A DNA stretch of 64,000 nt from Hyaloscypha bicolor E (Eukaryota > Ascomycota > Leotiomycetes > Helotiales > Hyaloscyphaceae). The notes below the pieces were generated by a model. The model was not told where the DNA came from and ran no database searches. It saw only the letters and a program-made list of their open reading frames with translations. Where the stretch lies: NCBI RefSeq assembly GCF_002865645.1, contig NW_020194559.1, positions 1,217,390 through 1,281,389 on the forward strand, in the 5' to 3' direction. Positions within the stretch are counted from its first letter, which is position 1, and each line of letters opens with the position of its first letter. Below, piece by piece: positions 24,520-35,340 of the stretch. The position numbers and the translations under genes are program-made.

Positions 24520-27250
24520 AATAAAATAGCTAAAGAATAAATTTCTTAAGTTAGTAAAGTATAATAGCTAGTTCTTATAAGCTATAGTATTATTAAAAGC
24601 CTATAGATTAATAATATTAAAGTTTAGATTATTAAAGAAACTTAAGTAATTATAGAAAGCTTACTAATACTAGAAAAGATAGTTATAATTACTAAATTTA
24701 ATACAAATATTCTAGATAAGCTAAGTAATATATATAATAAGCTTTTAAAGTAGAAAACTTTTATTAGAGATAGAACTAGACTAGAATTAACTAAGAAGAA
24801 GCTAAAGAACTACTAAACTAATAATAGGGAATTCGAGAATATTATTAAAGGCATTTCTAAAGGCAGATAAAAGAAGCTTAATAAGATTAAGACTATAATA
24901 AATAGTCTAGAAACCAAGAATTAGAATAGAATTATATTATATAATAAAGCCTTTAGCTAATATATTAATAATATCTATAATAACCTTAGTAAAAACATTT
25001 ATAAAAAGTTATACTTTCTTTTTAAGATAAAAGCTTTAGTATATAAAGCTATTTAGTTAATTAATAAAGCTATTTTAGAATATATTAAGGATAAGAAATA
25101 TTAGAATACTAGTATATTTACTAAAGTAAATATTACTAAGGTATTTAAGTATACTAAAGCTATTTTAGAACCTAGAGAATTAGAATTTAAGCTATTATTA
25201 GCTAATAATCTTAAAGCTAGATAATATATCTTTAATACTTCCGGAATTCTAATTAAGGAAGTTTATAATAATAAGCCTTTTCCTGCTTTCCGAAATAAGT
25301 CTAAAGAATAGGCCCCTATTATAATTTTAGCTTTAACTTAACCGGATCTAGCTAAGAAAAATAGAGCTAATTTAATAAAGCCTAGTAAGAAAACTACTAG
25401 TAAATCTAGCGGAACTAGTATAACTAGATAAGAAGAACCTAATAAGAATAGAGAGCAAGCTAAGCCTAAAACTTCTAATAAATAATAAAGATCTAAATAC
25501 TAAACCAAATATAAGATTAGTAAAATAAAAGAAAGTAAGAAGAAATTCTTTATTCTAAAGAGAAAAATACTATCTAGAAAGATTCCCATAACTATACCCA
25601 GAACTAAGAAGCGGAAAATTAAGAGTATTAAGTCCGGAAAACTTAATAAAGGCATTTAGTATATTTATAAGATACTAGCTAAATAGAAGTTAATACTTAT
25701 TTAGTAAAATAAATATATTTTTAAAAAGATATATAATAGTATTTTAGGACCTATCTATAAGTAAGAATACTATAAGGTTAATAATAGATTCCTTAAAGCT
25801 TCTTATATAATATATACTTAGTAATTTACTAATACTTTCTCTATTAATATACGAGAGATCAAGAATATTCTAAAACTAGTTACTAAAGGCAAGAAATATA
25901 TTTCTATTACTTGAGTAAATAAGAAAATATAGGATTTCTTTTTTAAGAACTAGGAAATTAAGAAGTATAAATATAAGTATTATATTTCTAATTAATTCCG
26001 CTCTAATCTATAGCTCTAATTTAATACTATAGTTCCTATTCCTGAATCTAGTATTACTAATCTAGATATAAATAGCTATATTTATAAAAAGAATTACCTA
26101 AAATAAATTAAGAAGCTTAGTATTCGAGAACTCTTAATAAAGAAAATAGAGATACTATAATTCTATTTCTAAAAAAATAATATATTAATATATAAAGATC
26201 TTAGTAATAGCTACTTTATCTTAGCCTCTTAACTTTTAATAGCAGATCTATTAATATAGCTCGGATTTTACGAGGTATTAAGTAAGTATTCTATTTACCT
26301 AGTTACTTATCCTTAGCTAGTCTAATACTTTATTTCTGGAAATATTAATTATAATTAGTATAAAAGTAATACTAAAGATCTAGCTATTACTAAAGCTTTA
26401 AATAGTAAATTCTATCTTAGTAAAGAGTATTAGAATATTAGCTATATTTTTCTTATAGACTATAAAAAGGCTATTACCTTTAGTAAAAAGTTCTTTAAAA
26501 ATATTAATTACTTTTCTATTTCTAATAAATTTAAGCCAGAAATAGCTAAAGAAATAAGCAAGTATTTACTAAAGATAATAGGAGAAAAGACTTTAAATAT
26601 AGTCTATTTAACTAGATAAATAAATGCTTTTAGCTAAATAATTTATAAATCTAGAATTATAGGAAAGTATTAATTCTCGAATAATATATAAGTTAAAAGA
26701 TAGCTTAATAATAATTTACTACTTAATAGGCCTTTTATTATAGTTCTAATAAATCTAATTACTATTAAGAATAAAATATATGAAAATGAAGTCTCTTATA
26801 AGATTATTAAAATCTCTTATCTAGAGCTTTTCTTTCTTATTAAAGATTAATTTAAGAATATTATAAATAATACAAAATTCAAAAAAGCTATTTATTTAGA
26901 GTATATTAGTGCGATTTATAATATGATTTACTATAATAAGCCTCCTTAATACCCTATAGTAAAGGCAGAAATTAAGTAATAATTAAAGGCAAATACTAAT
27001 TAATATAGAGAACTATATTGGATTTAGTATAAGAATATGGCTAAGCAGGTTCGGATTATCTTTAAGCAAGTTCGGGAATATAAAATAAGACTATTTAAGA
27101 ATAATAAGTCTTATTTTAGGTATATAAAAGAGAAATTAGATTAACTAATAGAGAAGAATCCTAAATATTTTATTATTTCGGACTTGAAATAAGATTTTTC
27201 TATTATTTTTAGTACTTAGGAAATAAGTATAAATAAATAGGAAATCGGAT
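24520..27250 (+). pseudogene. Unrecognised ~900-codon ORF between integrase and 3' LTR of Gypsy C
   Basis: One plus-strand frame stays open for about 900 codons if TAG and TAA are read as former CAG/CAA; I saw no TGA stops in it. The N-terminal third is helical and charge-rich (for example KNIYKKLYFLFKIKALVYKA near 25000), the middle is a Lys/Ser-rich linker (KPSKKTTSKSS near 25380), and the C-terminal third has FLIDYKKAITFSKKFFK near 26450 and RELYQIQYKNMAKQVRI near 27010. It ends almost at the 3' LTR. I recognise no domain. It could be an additional retroelement gene (envelope-like position), a captured host gene, or the product of another element. Confidence 0.5.
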
Positions 27251-27252
27251 AT

Positions 27253-27545
27253 AATATAGCAGGCTATACTTATTAAAAATCATATTATTTTAGTAGTTTT
27301 AAGATTTAGGTTATATAATAAATGCCATGGCCTTTTATATATAACTTGCGGAAATAATATAAGAAAGCTAGTTTTTCTATAGACTTAGAAAATAATCTCT
27401 TATAAGTATTTAATTAATTAAGCTTTTATATACTATATACTATTTATGCTTTTAATTTATTATTTTACTATTAAGTTATATTTTGTATTCTAGTATATTT
27501 TATATAGGTTTTTGTCTTATTATAGTTTCTTTTTTATAATAAGCT
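27253..27545 (+). repeat. 3' LTR of Gypsy C
   Basis: Matches 14507-14806. It is less mutated: it keeps AATCATATTATT and a CCATGG palindrome centre where the 5' copy has CTATAG. Confidence 0.8.
27310..27345. repeat. 36-bp palindrome, copy 5 (CCATGG centre kept)
   Basis: GTTATATAATAAATGCCA followed by TGGCCTTTTATATATAAC. This is the only copy in which the central CCATGG is intact, indicating that the CTATAG centre elsewhere arose by CA to TA and TG to TA changes. Confidence 0.85.
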
Positions 27546-28288
27546 TATATTTATTAATTAATAGCTTTTATTATAGCCTTATTTTAAATCTAATATTACT
27601 TATTAAATAATAGTAATATAGTCTTTAAAATTCTTAGCCTTTTCTATTAATATAAAAGCTATATAAAACTTTTTTAAAAAACCGGATTTCAAAAATAATT
27701 ATTTAATCCGATTTAATTATAAAACTTTATCTATAATTATAAGATTATATTTAAACTCTATATAATAGACTATAAAAGGCTTATTATTTTACTCGAATAT
27801 TATTATTTATTATTTACTATTATTTACTTTCTTTTATATAATTAATTATATAGCCCTAATATTATCTTTTATTAGTCTATATTCTTTATTTATAATATAA
27901 TTTATAATAGGGCTTTTTCTTATAATCGAGAATAATAGTACTAAAAATAAATAATTTTTTTATTATTTTCTATATTTATTTATAGCTTAGCTTATAGCTA
28001 TATAATCTAAATAAAGTATTTCTTTTAGAAGCTATTAAATATAAATATATTAGATAACTAATTATAATAATAATCATTTTTTATATTAAGCCGAGCTTAT
28101 AAGATTTATATAAGGCCCTTAAGGGCTTGAATTTATTTTAAGAGAATATTAGCTATTAAAAAAGTAATTATTAGCTATTTAAAGCCATTTTATTTTATTT
28201 AAAAGAAATTCAATAAAATTTTAATAAAAAGCTAAGAACTCCGAGAGCTACTAGTATATAATAATTTAATTAAAAGAGTAATTTCTAA
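27546..28288. other. RIP-mutated remainder of the outer element
   Basis: AT-rich, CA/TG-poor sequence between the Gypsy C 3' LTR and the outer right LTR. No coding motif recognised. It contains a small GGCCCTTAAGGGC palindrome near 28110. Confidence 0.4.
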
Positions 28289-28490
28289 TATTATAAGCCA
28301 GGTTTTTATATAAAGAAAACTAGTAGTTTTAATATAAAAAGAAATAACTAAAGAAAGAAAAAGAGAATTTTATTCTTATATAAACTAAATATATATGGGC
28401 TATATATTATATACTCTTATAGCTATAGTAATAAAGGTTATATAACCGAGTTATATAATTGAATTCAAATTACGGGTTTAATTTATTACA
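28289..28490. repeat. Outer LTR, right copy
   Basis: Pairs with 12581-12767 and keeps more GC (CCGAG, CGGG). It has an extra ATATATGGGC-containing insertion relative to the left copy and ends TTTATTACA. Confidence 0.55.
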
Positions 28491-28920
28491 GATATATATA
28501 ATAAGCCTTAAGAATTAAAGGTTTATAATTATTATTAAGGCTATTTAGGCAAATAGAAATAATCTTTCTCCTTTTTTTATTATTATTTCTAGGTAAAAGA
28601 TTATAAAGAATTAAATTATACTAAAGCTTATTAAATAAAAGAAAAAAGCTATTATATTAACTAATTATATTAATAATAAAGTAGCCCTATTATACTTTAA
28701 TTACTTAATTTAATACATTTATATAGGGCTAAATAAGCTATAGAAAATACTTTTTCTTAATAATTACAAGTTTTTATAAAATAAACAAATTTTAATTAAA
28801 GGCTAAGCTTAATAATATTTGCTTATTTTTAAGTCCATTTTTATATTTTTATAAGATAATTATAAAATTTAACTAAAGTTTAATAAGTGTCTTAAATTTT
28901 ATATTAAACGCTCTATTAGT
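28491..28920. other. AT-rich border of the second island
   Basis: RIP-type sequence with a sharp change to GC-balanced DNA at about 28920. No gene or repeat partner seen. Confidence 0.4.
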
Positions 28921-29264
28921 TCTTAAGTTATTAAGTCGTGAAAAGTGGGTGTTTTAGGTGTGAAACGCGTGTTTTGATACGGGACGTGTTTTGGTGCGGG
29001 GCGTCGGTTATCGTTCCACTCCAGCAGCACTGTATGGAGGCTTGGAAGAACCTGCCAACTCCCATGTCTTTCCTCCTGTATTGTGTCGCGGTGCAGTAGT
29101 CGGGATCCTTGCATTTGCCGTGAATTTCTTTGAGCTTCTTGACGATGTCAGGGCATTTTAGCCTCTTCGCTGGCTTGATCTGAAGGAGGTTCCTCTCGAT
29201 GAGTTTGAGCATGTCGAACAGGAAGGGGACTGCACTTTATTTCTTTTCGCAGAGCCTCAATGTG

Positions 29265-29324
29265 CTAATTCGTGAGAAATGAGATTAGTTTTCTTTCTTC
29301 GTTTGGACAATCTAGGAGGCTGAC
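29265..29324 (-). other. Second intron in the kinase pseudogene
   Basis: GTCAGC donor, ACTAATC branch-like site and GAATTAG acceptor. Splicing joins EKKAVIK to HIEALRKEIKCSP in frame. Confidence 0.7.
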
Positions 29325-30097
29325 CTTTATAACTGCCTTCTTCTCTGCCACTCTCGACCCACGCCAACCGGACTGATTGTATAAACTGAAGAAGGGTCTT
29401 CTGTAGTCGAAAGTGCTATTTCGGGAGACCCAGCTACCCGCTTATCCTCGAAGTTCTTGACCTTTTTGGCTCCGAGCATGTACCATGTGACAAACTCCAA
29501 GAGAACACACCCCAGAGACCAAATGTCGTATGATGGCGATATGAGGTTTGAGACGTCCCATTCAGGAGTTCGGTATGCGTGAGTCAAGCCCCCGATGTTC
29601 CCCGCCGGGACAAGTGCCCACTGTGTGCTGTGAAAATCGGCTAAACCGAAGTCGCAAATCTGTAGGACACCGGTTGGGCCACCCAAGCCGTCACAGCCGG
29701 GACCTTTGAACCACAGAATGTTTTCTGGTTTGAGATTGCCGTGCCTTCCACGGTTATTTTCTGTGGATCCGGGAACCTCTGGTCAGTGAATCATTTGCAA
29801 ACCCTCGGCAAGGACTAGTATCACTTTACTCACCCATCGAGCTAGAGAGTAGTCGCGTGGAGGGGTTTCAGCTCCCGGATACTCCTTTATCCAAAAATCC
29901 AGCAGGTTTGAATCTGCCCAAGGAAATACCAGGTGGAATTGTTTCTTGTGCTAAAATGCACACAGAAGCCGGGTCGGACGATCTTGGTCTTGATCAGCGA
30001 AGCGCTATAGATTCCTAATCTCGGCTTTGCATTCTTCCACTGGACAATTAATGCTGAGACTCTTGAGAGCGCAGAAGGGGTTAACACCTTCCTGATT

Positions 30098-30156
30098 CTA
30101 GAAACATGTTAGTAAGAGTCGGCATGACTCGAAAAGGTCGCTCAGAAATAACCCAC
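30098..30156 (-). other. Spliceosomal intron in the kinase pseudogene
   Basis: On the minus strand GTGGGT opens and CTAACATGTTTCTAG closes the interval. Removing it joins HIAYQKHYLH to NQEGVNPFCALKSL in frame, restoring the expected N-lobe. Confidence 0.85.
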
Positions 30157-31139
30157 ATGAAGATAATGCTTTTGATAAGCTATATGGATCTTTACCCTTC
30201 GTACCGCGCAGGTCCCTCCCATAATTGGATCATTATCAGGCACCCACTTCTCGATGAACGGTAGTATTATTTTATCGTGTTCCAGTTTCTCATGACCGGT
30301 ATTACTGCTCAAGCTGAAACAAGGAGAGAGCACTTGCCACTGATAGTATTGATAAAATTGAATGCGCTTCGCAGCCGACCACTTCCCATGGTGGTCTTCG
30401 AAGTTCCTTATGCGCTTTAGTTCATCTCCAACATAGCGATACAGGTGGCGTTCCGTATTGTTGCCGGCTTCCAGAAAAAAAGGGAGGTGACCGTCTTGGA
30501 CGCCTTCGTCGACTAGGGCTAAAATCGTCGGCAATTCGTCCATCATGGCCAAGATAATAAAGAGTTTGCTTGTGCTCTCGCTGATCGTATCACAGAGTGA
30601 TGCGTGATCCCGCCGGATGCTGAGCTTATTTTCCGTGCCACAGTCGACTGCGTTGAGCGCCTTCTGGACGATGCTCCTTTCAACAAACTCGTGTAACCTG
30701 TCTATGGGCACAAATTGCATATCCGTATCTGGCCACACGGACTTAGCCATCTCAAGTTGGATTTGATCTCCCAACCTGTTTAGTTCAACCTCTGTTCCTC
30801 TGTTTTCATCCCAGCATCTCATTGTTGCTCTCCTTGATTGCCGTTGCTACTTCTAGAACTAGAGAAGTAACTCGTATTCGAGCTCACGGGTGAGAGCGAA
30901 TCAGACGCTGAACCAGATCTTGTACTGCTGATCCTCAGCGAGGGAGACTCAAGGTCACCAAGCGTAGATCCTTCACGGCTTGGAATGCCAATTTGAGCCT
31001 GCTATTCTGTGTCTTCACTATTGCTTTCCATAGTGCCTTCCGATTTGTGGCGGCTGACGTGTAAACCGGACTTGTCCCAGATGTTCTCTTCCGGGACCTA
31101 AAGATTATCCGTCAATTTCTTGCTCTAAACAATGCCAGG

Positions 31140-31546
31140 AAACTAATCCAGAACTTGCGGTCTCTCTTGTGGCATTAGATTCCGGGTACCGTTGTTGCAA
31201 TTCTGGTTCGGACATTCTGGTGATGACGGGGCTGCATTTGACAGCATACTTCGGGGTTGAGGCTGTCGCTAAGCTGCTGCTTGATACAGGCAAGGTCGAT
31301 GTTGACTCAAAGGACGAAGATGGTCGGACGCCGCTGTTATGGGCTGCTGCAAGCGGCCACGAGGCCGTCGTCAAGCTGCTGCTCAAGAAGGGCGCGGAAG
31401 TGGGGATAGAGAACAGAGGTGGATGGACTGCCTTACAACTAGCTGCACTCAACAGACATGAAGGGGTAGAACAGCTCTTGGTGATACATGGGTCATCTGA
31501 GCCAGAAGACTTTTATTGGCTTCAACAGCTGTTTTTGGTAGAATAA
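31140..31546 (+). pseudogene. Ankyrin-repeat protein, C-terminal fragment
   Basis: The plus-strand frame contains about three ankyrin repeats: TGLHLTAYFGVEAVAKLLL, GRTPLLWAAASGHEAVVKLL and GWTALQLAALNRHEGVEQLL. It ends EPEDFYWLQQLFLVE at a stop at 31546. Repeats of this type followed by an EPEDFY-GLQQLF-like tail are a common C-terminus of fungal NACHT/HET-associated ankyrin proteins. No ATG precedes the repeats in frame; reading begins at codon-like sequence around 31118-31169 (CQETNPELAVSLVALDSG). The N-terminal effector and nucleotide-binding portions are missing, so this is best read as a 5'-truncated remnant. Base composition is normal. Confidence 0.75.
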
Positions 31547-33010
31547 TTTGTATTATATACATTTTATAACTTTAATAAAGAGGGGCTTGGGGCAGCTAGA
31601 GTTTATATATTGTACTTCAGATATTAAAATGCTACCATTGGGTGATTTTGAAGGTGTTGGATAAGTTAACCTAGAATATTCTAGAAGCTTCATTTTTACT
31701 CTTCTGGCCACCTGGTTATAATAACTTACTACTGTATAGTACTTATGCTTATTATAAAAACCGTTTGCTAAGGCTTACCTTTCTGGAAGTTTGTTAAAGA
31801 TCTATATCCAGAATCCTTACGCTATACTAACTGATTTTAGCTAGCCAGATTCAAGACCCTTGCTTGACGGGGGGAAAGGAAATTTCTAAGTGCGCGTGGA
31901 GGCAAGCTGGTTTTGAGAGCGACATACAAGAAGCGGGGACGACGGGTCTAACCTGATTCGGGAGTATGCTGCGACGCTAATTATGCTGCGAGATCCGGCG
32001 ATATGGGGGCTTGTAGAGGGGGCAGATATGGTAAGACGGTCTGACCTGACTTCGAAAACTTTATGCTACCATTGCGCTACTAATAGCGTGAAAATTCCTC
32101 TAAGTATAAAGTTTTTATTACCTAGCTGAGGTATTTGGAGGATTGCACTATATCTGGCCCGACATTTTTCACTATTAGCAAGCCACTTCCGGCTGAGAGA
32201 GTAATTAGGCTCAAGCAACCTGTTATACTATATAAATGTATCCTCTCCTGTCGAATATATTAGCATGATTAGTCAATGCAGTATAGCCACGAAGTCGGTC
32301 TCGTAGGGCTCAATGCCTGCATCTCAAGGGGTATGAATTCTAGCTTAGGCATATTCTCAATTATACGAATCTCTTCTAGAGAGTAGGTACTACGTATACT
32401 AGGTAAGTAAATCCCGCATAAAGTATCCACGCTAAACCGGTATAATATTAGCCACAATTATAAAGAGGCTTAGCATTATATCTTTAAGCGCATTACTTAT
32501 GCTTGCTACGTCGGCGTTATAATTGGCCCAGCTATTATTAGTCTCAGTTTGATCATTAATCACCAGATTTGATACGGTTATGGGTCTTTTTTGGTATAGA
32601 GGACCAAAATCTTACTCGGTTACAGGGTTAGTCTTCCGTTAATATGACTGCTCTCGCTCGACCCAGTAGATCCCGGAATGCAAGGTTTTCTGCCTGTCTT
32701 ATTTGCTGGTCCAGGGTAACCCTAGCTTAAAAATGGATTTTAATTATAAATTAAAAATTGAAGTTGAGTCCGAAATAAGTATCTGTATCAGAATTCTCCC
32801 TTTGCTGCTGCGGCCTACATCAGACGGCAATATGACAGGTGATTAAAGCCTGCCTGATAGTTTAGTATTTATAATCAAGTCAGCTCTAGCTGGGTTTGGA
32901 AGGATTATTCCAAATTGCATAAATAGCATGCGCTAATTGCAGGGTCGTGATCCTGCAATCTGCGTTAGAATTTGTCTTTATTTCCGCTTTAAGGGTCTTC
33001 GATGCTTTCA
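31547..33010. other. Gene-poor part of the second island
   Basis: Mixed composition with partly AT-shifted patches. No supported gene. A 62-aa minus-strand frame (32269-32457; ENMPKLEFIPLEMQALSPTR) looks protein-like but lacks a recognisable family. GGCAAGCTGGTTTTGAGAG near 31902 loosely resembles the start of the 47391 tandem unit (GCAAGGCGGTTTTGA). Confidence 0.4.
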
Positions 33011-33133
33011 TAATTACCCATAGTAACCGCGTCTGCATCGTCGGCCGACTATGGCAATCAAGTCAGCCCTCAGTAATTACCCACAGTGACCAGGTCTGCA
33101 TTGTCGGCCGACTTTGGTAATCAGTTAGCAATT
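33011..33133. repeat. Two tandem copies of a 63-bp unit upstream of the secreted protein gene
   Basis: TAATTACCCATAGTAACC at 33011 and TAATTACCCACAGTGACC at 33074 begin two copies that share GTCTGCATYGTCGGCCGACT. The differences are mostly transitions. The repeat lies about 300 bp upstream of the 33435 start codon; TCGGCCGA within each copy is itself palindromic. Confidence 0.8.
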
Positions 33134-33434
33134 CTCATAATTATTAATATACCTCAGTCCAGCTTACTTACTATCAGGATTTAGCTCTCTTTACGAATAT
33201 AAAATACTTGAAACCTGCTCTCAAAAATTTCGTTCTCCAGAGGAATAGATTAACTTACCTTTTGGTTACTACTTAGTTTTGATATCTCTATTTTACTTTC
33301 ACAACATTCAAACTAAAATATTCTGCTGTACAAATATCCTCCAAACGTATGTATAAGATAAAAGTATAACCCTGCAAATCGTCTCTTGATAATATTAACT
33401 CAATCTTTTCTAACGTTAAAAGAAGGTCATTAAA

Positions 33435-33773
33435 ATGCATTTCACAAAGCTCGTTGCTCTTCTCTCGGCGTCTTTTACTGTGCCCGCCCTGGCGCTCGAG
33501 GCGTTCGCGTATCCATGCACCAACTGTAAGTGCAACGGGGCTACTGTGGTCGATATTGGCCCCAACGAGCAGAGTGGTTGTGTGAATATCAACGTTGGCT
33601 TTGGTCCTGTTGCCATAGGGTTGAGTGGATCTTCCCTTGATAAGTGCACGCTTTTCGATTCAGGCGACTGTTCGGGTATAAACCAGGTTGTCGGCATTCA
33701 CAGTGGTCAGACTTTTGGTTGCACTGGCAGTCAGATTGGGAGCTTTGGCTCTATTTCATGCGCGTCTGGCTAA
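33435..33773 (+). CDS. Small secreted cysteine-rich protein (candidate effector)
   Basis: Intact 112-aa protein, single exon. Residues 1-20 or 1-25 form a typical signal peptide (MHFTKLVALLSAS hydrophobic core, then PALA and AFA as possible cleavage ends). The mature part of about 87-92 residues has eight cysteines (28, 31, 33, 49, 71, 79, 96, 109), starting with C-x2-C-x-C, and is rich in Gly and Ser, with no membrane segment. Eight cysteines suggest four disulfides in a secreted protein. I do not recognise the family. Size, cysteine content and location in a small island inside RIP-mutated transposons are typical of fungal effector genes, but the function is inference. There are no RIP-type stops. 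The minus-strand frame at 33416-33697 is its shadow. Confidence 0.85.
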   Translation: MHFTKLVALLSASFTVPALALEAFAYPCTNCKCNGATVVDIGPNEQSGCVNINVGFGPVAIGLSGSSLDKCTLFDSGDCSGINQVVGIHSGQTFGCTGSQIGSFGSISCASG

Positions 33774-35340
33774 GGAGCTTGTCTAAAGTGTTTTGATCTA
33801 TTGGGATCGAACAAGGTATATGACTTGAATGGTCAAGATTAGGGATATTCTATAACAGTTGAGAAGTTATAAGATAGTTATATACCTTCCTTTAAATATA
33901 TTATCTTATCCATTTGACCTGTGCTTAAATTATTAAAGATTAGAATATGACTTTATAAAACGGGGCGATAAATCCTTCCTTGCTTATTAAGATGCCTGGC
34001 ATTTTGTGTACCTCTCACTTTTGTTCGGATAAATCCTGCAGGCAGGTTTCCTTGTACTCTGTGTCTTCAAACCTTGGAGCTATATTTGAACTTAATAGAA
34101 ACTCTATGCCACGGCCCCGAATTTTGGGGACAGGTCGATAGTCATGATAGAGCAAGGGGTAATAGCTACAGCAGCTTTTGACGCTCTCAACAGGACGATC
34201 GACAGCATAGCCAAACTGCAGTATTTTTCTGACTGCAAGACAACCCCTTGTAGAGAAATAGCTAAAGAATAATAACAAACTGATTTTATATATTTACGTG
34301 GTGGAGATTTAAGACCCCCAAACCATGAAGTCCTTTCGGCACACAGGGTTTTTCGGCACGCAGGGATGGACGTTAGATGTGATGTAAAGTTGAAGGCCAC
34401 GTGCTTTGGCTGGCCCCTTTCTTTTGCATTACCTTTGTTTACACCCATTCAATGTTAAGAATTTTGTGGCTACAGTATACTCGAGAAGCAGAATTTCACG
34501 GGGATTTTTGCCTTGCAGGGATTCCGGTTGTTGTAACTACACTATAACCTCGGGGTGTTCATCACAACTCCACTCCCAAGTCAAGTGCATTTGATTTATG
34601 GTGCAATTCTAAGGACCTACTAATTAATTGTGTTACGGATCTGCTATATGAACAGCACATTTTGTTCATATTAGCTGCCGCTTCCTCTGGAATCCGTCGT
34701 CATTGTTCTTGCGCTTTCTCTTCACACCATCCCGCCTACCAAAAGGTAGTCCTAACCCTTGTGCTTCTATTAGCCAGTCAACCGAAAATAGAGAACCGCT
34801 TATGTTGTGGGACTCCGAGCCGCTTTCTTGAAGATGGAGCGAGACTATGTCTCGTGTACTAGTAACGTCGAAGTACATCCGCTTTCTAAAGCTCCCGTCT
34901 CTTGCTAAAGATGAGCGATCGCGAATGCGGCCTGGAAGAGCGCGATATCTGAGGAGAAACTTCGCCGATGACCTTGTCAGCCGTGCTAATAATGCTTCGT
35001 ACACAGGAGTGCAGGCTCGGTGGCAACATAAAAGATAACCAGTACATAAATATCGGCCATTCTCTTTTCTAGGAATGCTCTCCAACTCGAATAAAAAATC
35101 TATGCAATAATGAAATGCGCAAGCCGGTCCAATTTCTTAGAGTGAAACACGACTTCCTGTGCGAGGATCTTCATTTCGGGAATCTTATTGGATTATCGAG
35201 CCTTGGATCCCGGGCGTCAAATTCAATATTAAACCGATAATACGGCCCCCGTCTTCTCTTGTTCCCCATCTTCAGGTCTTCCTCAAGACTGTCTCGTTCC
35301 TTTCTATGGAATGCGTCACAATTTTCTTAGCTATTAACAG
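33774..35340. other. Island sequence without a supported gene
   Basis: Several overlapping frames of 60-140 codons exist on both strands (for example 34666-35085 minus, 34847-35038 plus, 34104-34448 minus). None shows a family motif and they conflict with each other. The 34666-35085 frame ends in a basic KRKRKNNDDGFQRKRQL tail but is otherwise uninformative. I support none as a gene. Confidence 0.4.

Larger units (their letters stand above)
14507..27545 (+). mobile_element. Gypsy C: large LTR retrotransposon with extra 3' ORF
   Basis: LTRs of about 290-300 bp at 14507-14806 and 27253-27545 flank 12.4 kb containing, in order on the plus strand, a gag-like region (about 15.8-16.7 kb), pol with RT, RNase H and integrase (about 18.9-22.05 kb), a T/C-rich stretch (about 22.9-24.45 kb) and a further long reading frame (24.5-27.25 kb). 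The 13-kb total is long for a fungal Gypsy. RIP is heavy but moderate enough that proteins can be read when TAG/TAA are taken as former CAG/CAA. An inverted partial relative lies at 35690-37620. Confidence 0.75.
12581..28490. mobile_element. Outer LTR element containing a nested Gypsy insertion
   Basis: Direct repeats at 12581-12767 and 28289-28490 share long blocks, for example AGTAATAGTTTTAATATAA-like sequence, AATAACTAAAGAAAGAAAA and TATAATTGAATTCAAATTA. The right copy ends TTTATTACA, a plausible LTR end. Gypsy C with its own LTRs (14507-27545) sits between them. This implies an older element of about 2.9 kb of remaining sequence interrupted by Gypsy C. The orientation and internal genes of the outer element are not recognisable. 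Confidence 0.55.
28931..31031 (-). pseudogene. Fungal-type Ser/Thr protein kinase, inactivated
   Basis: The N-terminal part begins at 31031 (MESNSEDTE, Ser-rich). Exon sequence 30157-30822 carries a conserved fungal block ending ILPFIEKWVPDNDPIMGGT near 30220. A 59-nt intron (30098-30156; GTGGGT donor, CTAAC branch, CTAG acceptor) joins it in frame to the kinase domain: CALKSL (VAIK lysine), FHLVFPWADSN (hinge), HGNLKPENILWF (HRD loop), CDFGLADF (DFG), YRTPEWD (APE-like), DIWSLGCVLLEF. A second 60-nt intron (265-324 of the 29-kb block, i.e. 29265-29324) leads to FDMLKLIERNLL and KLKEIHGKCKDPDYC. Lesions: TAG at 31002-31004, 30005-30007 and 29951-29953 (each from CAG), TGA at 29783-29785 (from CGA), HGD changed to HGN (29735-29737), and frameshifts near 30823, 29345 and 29229. 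All stops are C-to-T changes. It lies divergent to the ankyrin fragment. Confidence 0.88.

Noticed and set aside
29730..29790. Reading the TGA at 29783-29785 as part of an intron (GTGAGT..CAG)
   Set aside because: The supposed intron encodes conserved kinase sequence (KVILVLAEGLQMIH) in frame, so a C-to-T nonsense change is the better explanation.
34015..35085. Overlapping frames of 87-139 aa on both strands
   Set aside because: They conflict with each other and none shows a domain, signal peptide or conserved motif.
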